Shown here one piece after another: positions 11,389 to 18,562 of a stretch of 64,000 nucleotides of DNA. The notes beneath the pieces were generated by a model that was given only the letters and a program-made list of their open reading frames with translations, searched no databases and was not told the DNA's origin. The DNA comes from Lysobacter_L cavernae (GTDB lineage Bacteria; Pseudomonadota; Gammaproteobacteria; Xanthomonadales; Xanthomonadaceae). A program made the position numbers and the translations under genes. The stretch spans positions 248,001 through 312,000 of the forward strand of contig NZ_JBHRXK010000004.1 of NCBI RefSeq assembly GCF_042648505.1, read 5' to 3'. How positions within the stretch are numbered: position 1 is the first letter of the stretch; each line of letters starts with the position of its first letter.

Positions 11389-12606
11389 ATGCCCCTCTAC
11401 CACTACAAAGCCCTCAACACGCGCGGTGAAATGCTCGACGGCCAGATGGAAGCCGCCAGCAACGCCGAAGTGGTCGCGCGGCTGCAGGAGCAGGGGCATC
11501 TGCCGGTCGAGGCCAAGCTTGCCAGCGAGGGCGGCGGTACCTCGCTGTGGAAGGGCCTGTTCAAGCCCAAGCCGTTCGCCGGGGCGCGGCTGGTGCAGTT
11601 CACCCAGCAGCTGGCGACCCTGCTCGGTGCCGGCCAGCCGCTGGATCGTGCCTTGACCATCCTGCTGGAGTTGCCCGAGGACGAGACGGCTCGACGCACC
11701 ATCGGCGACGTGCGCGATGCGGTGCGCGGCGGCAGTTCGTTGTCGGCGGCGCTGGAGCGCCAGCACGGCACGTTCTCGCGGTTGTACGTGAACATGGTGC
11801 GCGCCGGCGAGGCCGGCGGCAGCCTGCACGAGACCCTGGCGCGGCTGGCCGAATACCTGGAACGCTCGCGCGCGCTGCAGGGGCGCGTGATCAACGCGCT
11901 GATCTATCCGGCGATCCTGCTGGTGATGGTCGGCCTGAGCCTGTTGTTCCTGCTCGGCTACGTGGTGCCGCAGTTCGCCGCGATGTACGAAAGCCTCGAC
12001 GCCGAGTTGCCCTTGTTCACGCAACTGGTGCTTGGTGTCGGCCTGTTCGTGCGCGACTGGTGGATCGTGCTGCTGGTGGTACCGGCGCTGGCGCTGTGGT
12101 GGTTCGATCGCAAGCGTCGCGACCCGGCGTTCCGCGAAGCGTTCGATGCCTGGCTGCTCAAGCGCAGGCTGGCCGGCGCGCTGGTGGCCAAGATCGAGAC
12201 CGCGCGTTTGGCGCGCACGCTCGGCACGCTGGTGCGCAACGGCGTGCCGCTGATGACCGCGCTCGGCATCGGTCGCAACGTGCTTGGTAACCGCGTGCTC
12301 GCCGCCGACGTCGAAGCCGCCGCCAACGAGGTCAAGAACGGCGTAGCGCTGTCGACTGCGCTCGGTCGTGGCAAGCGCTTCCCGCGGCTGGCGCTGCAGA
12401 TGATCCAGGTCGGCGAGGAGTCGGGTGCGCTCGACGCGATGCTGGTCAAGACCGCCGAGACGTTCGAGCAGGAGACCGCGCTGGCGCTGGACCGGATGCT
12501 GGCCGCGTTGGTGCCGGTGGTGACGGTGGTGCTGGCCGGCGTGGTCGGCATCGTCGTGCTGGCGGTGCTGACGCCGCTGTACGATCTGACCAATGCGATT
12601 GGGTGA
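11389..12606 (+). CDS. gspF: GspF/XpsF, inner-membrane platform protein
   Basis: 405 residues with two tandem T2SSF domains, each a cytoplasmic helical bundle followed by membrane helices. Membrane segments are near 168-190, 220-235 and 370-395. GspF couples the GspE ATPase to pseudopilus assembly. The N-terminus (MPLYHYKALNTRGEMLDGQ) is typical of the family. The start lies 26 bp after the right arm of the GIY-YIG unit, so its ribosome site (GGCGGAG, about 11378-11384) is intact but any transcript from gspE must pass through that unit. Confidence 0.96.
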   Translation: MPLYHYKALNTRGEMLDGQMEAASNAEVVARLQEQGHLPVEAKLASEGGGTSLWKGLFKPKPFAGARLVQFTQQLATLLGAGQPLDRALTILLELPEDETARRTIGDVRDAVRGGSSLSAALERQHGTFSRLYVNMVRAGEAGGSLHETLARLAEYLERSRALQGRVINALIYPAILLVMVGLSLLFLLGYVVPQFAAMYESLDAELPLFTQLVLGVGLFVRDWWIVLLVVPALALWWFDRKRRDPAFREAFDAWLLKRRLAGALVAKIETARLARTLGTLVRNGVPLMTALGIGRNVLGNRVLAADVEAAANEVKNGVALSTALGRGKRFPRLALQMIQVGEESGALDAMLVKTAETFEQETALALDRMLAALVPVVTVVLAGVVGIVVLAVLTPLYDLTNAIG

Positions 12607-12612
12607 GGCGCG

Positions 12613-12862
12613 ACCGTTTGCGCGGCATGCCGCGCGGTCGCGCCGAACGCCCGGCGCGCTGCGCCGGACCGGGGTTGCGAGGTGAGCGCGCAGCGCGAGC
12701 CCGCAACGGCCCACGAGGCGAAGCCGAGTGGACAGGCACCGTTTGCGCGGCATGCCGCGCGGTCGCGCCGAACGCCCGGCGCGTTGCGCCGGGCCGGGGT
12801 TGCGAGGTGAGCGCGCAGCGCGAGCCCGCAACGGCCCACGAGGCGAAGCCGAGTGGACAGGC
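12613..12862. repeat. 125-bp tandem duplication between gspF and gspG
   Basis: Copy 1 (12613-12737) and copy 2 (12738-12862) are head to tail with a period of exactly 125 bp and only about two differences. A few bases of a third unit (ACCG) follow. Each contains the palindrome GCGCGGCATGCCGCGC and several short GC-rich inverted repeats. The period is not a multiple of three, so the open frame through it is not coding. It fills most of the 371-bp gspF-gspG gap. The remaining 12863-12977 shows only the gspG ribosome site (AAAGGA, 12964-12969). Confidence 0.85.
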
Positions 12863-12977
12863 ACCGAGCGGTGCCGGAACACCGCGCGACCTCCAAGGAA
12901 CTGAACGCCCGTCACCGCAGTCAGCCCATCGGCCATCGAATTCAGGTAAACATTCCCTTTTGCAAAGGACCCGTCCC

Positions 12978-13412
12978 ATGCGTAACCGTCGTTCCCTCAC
13001 CCGTTCCCCCGCCGGTGCACTACAGCGCGGCATGAGCCTGATCGAGATCATCATCGTGATCGTGCTGATCGGCGCGGTGCTGGCCTTCGTCGGCAGCCGC
13101 GTGCTCGGCGGCAAGGACCGCGGCGACTACAACATCGCCAAGGCCCAGGTGCAGACGCTGGCCGGCAAGGTCGAATCGTTCCAGATGGACACCGGGCGCC
13201 TGCCGAGCGCGCTCGACGAGCTGGTGACCCAGCCCGGCGACACCAGTGGCTGGCTCGGGCCGTACGCGAAGGCCGCCGAGCTCAAGGACCCGTGGGGGCA
13301 TCCGATCGAGTACCGCGCTCCGGGCGAGAGCGGTCCGTTCGACCTGGTGGTCCTCGGCAAGGACGGCAAGGTCGGCGGCACCAGCGTCGACGCCGACATC
13401 AAGTACGAGTAA
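12978..13412 (+). CDS. gspG: GspG/XpsG, major pseudopilin
   Basis: 144 residues. A short basic leader ends in LQRG, followed by the type IV pilin-like helix beginning MSLIEIIIVIVLIG, with the conserved Glu at +5 needed for assembly. The C-terminal globular domain has the GspG pattern (LPSALDELV, DPWGHPIEYR, DGKVGGTSVDADI). Prepilin peptidase removes the leader after the Gly; the mature protein polymerises into the pseudopilus. ATG 12978 is preceded by AAAGGA at 8 nt. The upstream in-frame extension to 12603 is only the tandem repeat. No prepilin peptidase gene is in the window. Confidence 0.96.
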   Translation: MRNRRSLTRSPAGALQRGMSLIEIIIVIVLIGAVLAFVGSRVLGGKDRGDYNIAKAQVQTLAGKVESFQMDTGRLPSALDELVTQPGDTSGWLGPYAKAAELKDPWGHPIEYRAPGESGPFDLVVLGKDGKVGGTSVDADIKYE

Positions 13413-13430
13413 GCCGGGCGGCGATCGGCC

Positions 13431-13901
13431 ATGCAGCCTGCGCGCATGCGGCACCGGATCGGCGGCGCATCGTTGCTGGAGATGCTGCTGGTGATCGCCT
13501 TGGTCGCCGCGATCAGCGTGCTCGCTGCCGCGGCGCTCAGTGGCGGCTTCCGCGGTATCCAGTTGCGCGCCAATGCCAAGGAAATCGCCGCGCAGCTGCG
13601 CTACACCCGCACCCAGGCGATCGCGAGCGGCCGGCCGCAACGCTTCACCCTCGACCCGGCGGCCCATGCCTGGACCGCGGCGAACGGGCGCAGGGGCGAG
13701 ATCCCGGCGGCGCTGCGGGTGAGCTTCACCGGTGCGCGCGAGGTGCAGCCGCGACGCGGCGAAGGCGCCATCGTGTTCTTCGCCGACGGTGCCAGCACCG
13801 GTGGCCGCATCCAGCTCAGCGCCCAGCGCGCGGCCTGGAACGTCGATGTCGCCTGGCTGACCGGTGAGATCCGGCTGCGTCGTGTCGAGGCCACGCGATG
13901 A
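13431..13901 (+). CDS. gspH: GspH/XpsH, minor pseudopilin
   Basis: 156 residues with a short leader, a prepilin cleavage site at IGG/ASLLEMLLV and one N-terminal hydrophobic helix. The GspH-type globular domain (RYTRTQAIASGRPQRFTLD, then a FFADGASTGGRI motif) follows. Minor pseudopilin near the tip complex of the type II secretion pseudopilus. It overlaps gspI by 4 nt (ATGA at 13898). Confidence 0.93.
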   Translation: MQPARMRHRIGGASLLEMLLVIALVAAISVLAAAALSGGFRGIQLRANAKEIAAQLRYTRTQAIASGRPQRFTLDPAAHAWTAANGRRGEIPAALRVSFTGAREVQPRRGEGAIVFFADGASTGGRIQLSAQRAAWNVDVAWLTGEIRLRRVEATR

Positions 13902-14344
13902 GCCGGCCGGAGTCCCGGTCGCGACGTCGTCAGCGCGGCTACACGCTGCTCGAGGTGATCGTCGCGTTCGCCCTGCTCGCGCTCGGGTTGACCCTGCTGT
14001 TGGGCACGCTGTCGGGTGCGGCACGGCAGGTGCGCTGGTCGGGCGATGCCGGGCGCGCGGCGTTGTACGCGCAATCCTTGATGGCGCAGGTCGGTGTCGG
14101 CGAGTCGCTGGCGGCCGGGCAGCGCAGCGGCGAGTTCGAGCAGGGCCGCTACCGCTGGAGCCTGGGCGTGGCGCCGTGGACGGACCGCGTGGCCGCCGCG
14201 ACGCAGCAGCCGGTCGGCCTCGCCGAGCCGCGTCTGTTCGAGATCACCCTGGCGGTGGAGTGGGGCGACGGCAACTCCGGTCAGCGCCTGCGCCTGCGCA
14301 CGCTGCGCAGCGCCGCGGCCGGCAGCGAGGCGGTGCTGCCATGA
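13898..14344 (+). CDS. gspI: GspI/XpsI, minor pseudopilin
   Basis: 148 residues. The basic leader ends RQRG and the mature helix begins YTLLEVIVAFALLALGL, with the assembly Glu at +5. GspI seeds the pseudopilus tip with GspJ and GspK. Starts and stops overlap neighbours on both sides (ATGA at 13898 and 14341), so expression is coupled with gspH and gspJ. Confidence 0.93.
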   Translation: MSRPESRSRRRQRGYTLLEVIVAFALLALGLTLLLGTLSGAARQVRWSGDAGRAALYAQSLMAQVGVGESLAAGQRSGEFEQGRYRWSLGVAPWTDRVAAATQQPVGLAEPRLFEITLAVEWGDGNSGQRLRLRTLRSAAAGSEAVLP

Positions 14345-15042
14345 GCCGCAACGCGCGCGGCGGTGCGGCGATCCATCGGTCTGGCGGCCGTGGCGGCAAC
14401 GCGCGTGGCTTCACCCTGGTCGAGGTGCTGCTGGCCACGGTGCTGCTGGCGGCGGGCCTGGCCCTGGCCTTCGCCAGCCTCGGCGCGGCCAGCAAGACCG
14501 CGGCGCGCGGCGAGGCGATGGCGCAGCGCGGTGAACGCGAGCGCGCCGTCGAGGGCTTCCTGCGCAAGCGTCTGGCGGCGACACGGCCGGTGCCGTTCGC
14601 CTTCGATACGACCAGCAATCTGCCGCAACGCTTCATCGGCGAGCCCGAACGCCTGCGTTTTGTCGCCGACCTGCCCGATTACCTCGGGCGCGGCGGTCCT
14701 TACCTGCACGACCTGGCCGTCGAGGACGACGGCGACGGCGTGCGCCTGACCCTGGTGCTGGCGATGGTGCTGGCCGGGGAAGTCGTCGAGGAGCGCGAGC
14801 CGCGTCCGCCGGAGCACCTGGTCGACGGGCTGCGCGAGGCGCGTTTCCGTTACCGCACGCTCGACGAGAGCGGTGCGCTTGGCGACTGGCAGGAGCGCTG
14901 GGAGGCGGTCGACCGCTTGCCGCTGTTGGTCGAGGTGACGCTGACCGACCGCGACGGCCGCCACTGGCCGCCGCTGGTGGTGGCGCTGCCGCTGGCCGGC
15001 AACGCACCCGGCGGCGTGATCGGCCCGGTGCTCACGCAATGA
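14341..15042 (+). CDS. gspJ: GspJ/XpsJ, minor pseudopilin
   Basis: 233 residues from ATG 14341, which overlaps the gspI stop. A long Arg/Gly-rich leader of about 23 residues ends NARG. The mature N-terminus is FTLVEVLLATVLLAAGLAL with Glu at +5. The rest is a beta-rich domain as in GspJ (LDESGALGDWQERW, RLPLLVEVTLTDRDG). It belongs to the I-J-K tip complex. An in-frame extension upstream to 13864 overlaps gspI entirely and is rejected. Confidence 0.93.
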   Translation: MSRNARGGAAIHRSGGRGGNARGFTLVEVLLATVLLAAGLALAFASLGAASKTAARGEAMAQRGERERAVEGFLRKRLAATRPVPFAFDTTSNLPQRFIGEPERLRFVADLPDYLGRGGPYLHDLAVEDDGDGVRLTLVLAMVLAGEVVEEREPRPPEHLVDGLREARFRYRTLDESGALGDWQERWEAVDRLPLLVEVTLTDRDGRHWPPLVVALPLAGNAPGGVIGPVLTQ

Positions 15043-15929
15043 GCCGGTCTGCTGCCCTCGGCCAACGCGGCGCCGCGCTGTTGCTGGTGCTGTGGCTGAT
15101 CGTGCTGATGACCGCCCTGGTCGGCGGTTTCGCCCTGGCGGCGCGGGTCGAGAACCTGCAGGCGCGGGTGCTGGTGCGCGGCCTGGTCGCCAGCAACGCG
15201 GCGCGGGCGGGGCTCGAGTACGCGCTGACCCGGGTGGCGTTGTCCGACCCGCAACTGCAGTGGCGCCCCGACGGCCGCAGCTATCACTGGCGCTACGACG
15301 GCGCAGAGGTCGAGGTGAGCCTGATCGACGAGAACGGCAAGGTCGATCTCAACCAGGCCGATCTGCCGCTGTTGACCCAGCTGGTGCAGGGCAGCGGTGT
15401 CGAGCCGTCGCAGGCGGCGCGGCTGGCGGCGGCGATCGTCGACTGGCGTGACCCCGACACCCTGACCCAGCCCGCCGGCGGCGGCGAGGATGCGGACTAC
15501 GCCTCCGCCGGGCTGCCTTACGGTGCCAAGGACGCCGAGTTCGAAAGCGTGGCCGAGCTTGAGCAGGTGCTCGGCTTCACCCCGGCCCTGTATGCGCGGC
15601 TCGAGCCGCACCTGACCGTGTACAGCGGCCGCGCCCGCCCGGATCCGACGTTCGCTTCGGCACCGGTGCTGGACGCATTGGGGATGAACGGCGACGAGGT
15701 CATCGCGCAACGGCGCGGCGCCGGAGCGGGCGCGCCATCACAGGCCGGCGCACCGGAATGGGCCGGCATGGCCGGGGAAAGCAGTGGCACCTATAGTATC
15801 GACAGCCGTGCACGGCTATCGGATGGCCGCGAGTCGTTGCTGCGGGTGGTGGTGCGGGTCGGCGGCAATGCCGTGCCGGGCACGGCCTACACGCCGCTGC
15901 GTTGGGAGGAGGGAGCTTCACCACGATGA
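15039..15929 (+). CDS. gspK: GspK/XpsK, minor pseudopilin
   Basis: 296 residues. The leader ends GQRG; the mature helix AALLLVLWLIVLMTALVGG lacks Glu at +5, as is normal for GspK, the last-added tip subunit. A helix-hairpin-helix-like alpha domain lies in the middle (VDLNQADLPLLTQLVQ, AAAIVDWRDPD, ELEQVLGFTPALY), as in the GspK family. It overlaps gspJ and gspL by 4 nt each. Confidence 0.93.
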   Translation: MSRSAALGQRGAALLLVLWLIVLMTALVGGFALAARVENLQARVLVRGLVASNAARAGLEYALTRVALSDPQLQWRPDGRSYHWRYDGAEVEVSLIDENGKVDLNQADLPLLTQLVQGSGVEPSQAARLAAAIVDWRDPDTLTQPAGGGEDADYASAGLPYGAKDAEFESVAELEQVLGFTPALYARLEPHLTVYSGRARPDPTFASAPVLDALGMNGDEVIAQRRGAGAGAPSQAGAPEWAGMAGESSGTYSIDSRARLSDGRESLLRVVVRVGGNAVPGTAYTPLRWEEGASPR

Positions 15930-17116
15930 ATTCGCCAAGCGACAGCCAGCCGGCAGGCCTGGCGCAGGACCGGCTGCGGCGTCTGGGCGCGCGGCTGGCG
16001 CCGGGGGCGGGCGGCTTCCTGCGCTGGTGGGGCCACCACCTGGCCGCGTGGCTGCCGCTGCGCGTGCGCCGGGTGCTCGGCCTTGATCGCGGCCGCCTGC
16101 TGCTGCAACTGGAAGGCGAGACATTGCAGTTGCGCCTGCAACATGGCGGCGATGTGCGCGACCTCGGCTCGGTGCCCGCTCCGGCTACCGCCGCGTCCGA
16201 TGCGATTGCGGTCGTTGACCCGTTGGCGTCGTTGCTGCCGCCGCGCCTGCTCGACCTGCCGCGCTGGTTGCTGTTGCCGACGGCGAGCAGCCTGCGCCGG
16301 CGTCTGGTGCTGCCGGCCGCGGCGGCCGAACGCTTGCGCGACGTGGTCGGTTTCGAGATCGACCGGCAGACCCCGTTCACCGCCGAGGCGGTGGCCTTCG
16401 ATGCGCGCGTGCTGGCGCGTCGCGACAGCGACGGCCAGCTCGATGCCGAGCTGGTCGCGGTGCCGCGCCAGGTGCTGGACCCGCAATGGGCGGCACTGGG
16501 GCCGCTGGCGACGACCCTGGCCGGGGTCGACGTCGCCGCCAATGACGGCGCGCCGCTCGGCGTCAACCTGCTGCCGCCGGCGCAGCGACGCCGCCACGGC
16601 GACCCGTTGCGTTACTGGAACCTGGCCCTGGCCGCGATCGCGCTGATCGCCGTGGTCGCCACGCTGTGGCAGTTGCTCGGCAACCGCCGCGCCGCCGCCG
16701 ACGCACTGGAGCAGAACATCGCCAACAACGCCGCCGCGGCGCGCCGTGCCGCGGTGCAGCGGCAAGCGCTGGTCGATCTGATCGAGGGCCAGGCCTTCCT
16801 CGACCGCCTCCGCGCCGAGCGCCCGACCGCGGTCGAGGTGATCGACGAGCTCAGCCGCCGCCTGCCCGACAACACCTATCTGGAGAAGCTCGCGATCGAG
16901 GACAGCAGCGTGCTGCTGATCGGCCTCAGCCGCGAGGCGCCGTCGCTGATCCAGCGCCTGCAGGGCTCGCCGTTGTGGCGCTCGCCGGCGTTGACCGGGG
17001 CGTTGCAACCGGACCCGGGCAGCGGCCGCGACCGCTTCACCCTCACCGCCGAACTGGGGCCGGCGAAACCGGCAGCGGCGGCGCCGACGCGAGCGGGGGC
17101 CAGCGATGGCGAATGA
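15926..17116 (+). CDS. gspL: GspL/XpsL, inner-membrane linker protein
   Basis: 396 residues from ATG 15926, which overlaps the gspK stop and follows GGAGGAGGGA (15905-15914). The N-terminal half is a cytoplasmic actin-like/PilM-like domain. A single membrane helix follows at about 233-253 (NLALAAIALIAVVATLWQL), then a coiled segment and a PilN-like periplasmic domain. GspL links the GspE ATPase to GspM. The xanthomonad type is more PilN-like than enteric GspL, which fits this sequence. The TTG at 15902 is a less likely start. Confidence 0.87.
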   Translation: MNSPSDSQPAGLAQDRLRRLGARLAPGAGGFLRWWGHHLAAWLPLRVRRVLGLDRGRLLLQLEGETLQLRLQHGGDVRDLGSVPAPATAASDAIAVVDPLASLLPPRLLDLPRWLLLPTASSLRRRLVLPAAAAERLRDVVGFEIDRQTPFTAEAVAFDARVLARRDSDGQLDAELVAVPRQVLDPQWAALGPLATTLAGVDVAANDGAPLGVNLLPPAQRRRHGDPLRYWNLALAAIALIAVVATLWQLLGNRRAAADALEQNIANNAAAARRAAVQRQALVDLIEGQAFLDRLRAERPTAVEVIDELSRRLPDNTYLEKLAIEDSSVLLIGLSREAPSLIQRLQGSPLWRSPALTGALQPDPGSGRDRFTLTAELGPAKPAAAAPTRAGASDGE

Positions 17117-17744
17117 CCTGCGCACCTGGGCCGTCGGCCGCGAACGCTGGCTGGCCCTGGGCCTGCTGCTGGCGGTGCTGCTGCTGGGCTATTTCACCCT
17201 GATCCATCCGTGGTGGACGGTGCCGATGCTCGAGGCCAATGCGCGCATCGACGCCCTGCAGCAGCGCGAATTGCGCCAACGCATGCAACTGCGGCAGGCG
17301 CCGCTGGTCGAGCAGCGCCTGACGCAGGTGCGCGCGCAGTTGGCGCGCAGCCCGGGCTTCCTGTCCGAGGCCAGCGCCGAACTCGCCACCGCCGGTCTGG
17401 TGCAACGGCTCGAAGCCGTGGTCGCTCAGGCCAGCCCCGGCAATCGCAGCTGTGCGATCAGCAACCGCTCGCCATTGGCCGAGCCGCGCCGCGACCGTTA
17501 CGCGCGCGTGGTCGTGCAGGTGCGCCTGCGTTGCGGCAGCGGCGAGCTTGCCAGCGTGTTGTACGCGCTCGAGGGCGGCACGCCGCGATTGTTCGTCGGC
17601 AACCTCAACGTGCTGTCCTCGCGCGGCTACTTCCTGCCCGGCAATGCACGCCCGAGCGGCGACGGCGGGCTCGATGTCAGCTTCGATCTCTACGGTTACC
17701 TGCGACCGGCTGCAGGCACGACGGAGGTGACGCGTGCGCCTTGA
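17106..17744 (+). CDS. gspM: GspM/XpsM, inner-membrane assembly protein
   Basis: 212 residues with a short cytoplasmic N-terminus, one membrane helix at about 15-37 (WLALGLLLAVLLLGYFTLI), a coiled-coil stretch (about 40-90) and a periplasmic ferredoxin-like domain. It binds GspL and the secretin-side partner. It overlaps gspL by 11 nt and gspN by 11 nt. The identification rests on topology and position more than on sharp motifs. Confidence 0.85.
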   Translation: MANDLRTWAVGRERWLALGLLLAVLLLGYFTLIHPWWTVPMLEANARIDALQQRELRQRMQLRQAPLVEQRLTQVRAQLARSPGFLSEASAELATAGLVQRLEAVVAQASPGNRSCAISNRSPLAEPRRDRYARVVVQVRLRCGSGELASVLYALEGGTPRLFVGNLNVLSSRGYFLPGNARPSGDGGLDVSFDLYGYLRPAAGTTEVTRAP

Positions 17745-18552
17745 CGATGCCGGCCCTCGCACCTGGTTGCTGGCCACGCTTGCCGGCTGGGCGCTGCTGG
17801 CGTGGCTGCTGGCCGTGGCCGGCATGGGCCGGCGCACCCAGGTGCTGGAACCCGACCCGTCGCTGCTCAAGCCGCTGCCGCAGGCCCGTGCAGTGGCGGC
17901 GGCACGGCTGAAGCCGCTGCCGCAGTACGACCAGATCGCAGCGCGGCCGCTGTTCACGCAGGACCGCCGGCCCAAACCGTTCTTCCTGCCCGGCCAGAGC
18001 GGAGATGAGAGCGGCGCGGCGGCATTCGATTATGTGCTGACCAGCGTGTTGATCGCGCCGAACCTGCGCATGGCGATCCTGCAGCCGGCCGACGGCAGCG
18101 AGTCGGTGCGGGTCAAGCTCGGCGAGGTGCCCGAGTCGCACCCGGCCTGGCGCCTGACCGCGCTGGATGCGCGCAGTGCCGTGTTCGAGGGACCGGAAGG
18201 GCGTCGCGAGATGGACCTGCGCGTGTTCGATGGCCAGGGCGGTCAGCCGCCGACGGCGTTGGCCGCGCCGGCGCGCGCGGGCACTGCGACGTCGGCGCCG
18301 ATCGTTGCGCCGGGACAGCCGCCTGCGAACGCGCCAGCGCCACCCAAACCGACGGCGACGCGTCCGGCCACCGGCAATGCCAACGCGCCGGCGGCGGCGA
18401 ACACGCCGCGGCCCGCGACCCCGGCTGAAACGGCCGACGACGCACCGCTCACCGAGCAGGCCCAGATGGAAGCGATCCGCAAGCGGATCGAAGCGCGTCG
18501 TGCGCAACTGCGGCAGCAGCAAGCTGCACAACCCCCGGCCAAGACGCCTTAG
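17734..18552 (+). CDS. gspN: GspN/XpsN, GspC-like linker to the secretin
   Basis: 272 residues from GTG 17734, with GGAGG at 17723-17727. It has one N-terminal membrane helix (about 9-30), a GspC homology-region-like domain (about 60-160, including YDQIAARPLFTQDRRP) and a long Pro/Ala/Thr-rich, low-complexity C-terminus ending in a charged helix. In xanthomonads XpsN replaces GspC and connects XpsL/XpsM to the secretin. No gspC gene is present here, which fits that role. It ends 10 bp before the gspD start. Confidence 0.85.
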   Translation: MRLDDAGPRTWLLATLAGWALLAWLLAVAGMGRRTQVLEPDPSLLKPLPQARAVAAARLKPLPQYDQIAARPLFTQDRRPKPFFLPGQSGDESGAAAFDYVLTSVLIAPNLRMAILQPADGSESVRVKLGEVPESHPAWRLTALDARSAVFEGPEGRREMDLRVFDGQGGQPPTALAAPARAGTATSAPIVAPGQPPANAPAPPKPTATRPATGNANAPAAANTPRPATPAETADDAPLTEQAQMEAIRKRIEARRAQLRQQQAAQPPAKTP

Positions 18553-18562
18553 AGTGATCCGC

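Noticed and set aside
12603..12977. N-terminal extension of the gspG frame
   Set aside because: It translates the 125-bp tandem repeat in shifting phase; a good ribosome site precedes ATG 12978 and the prepilin leader begins there.
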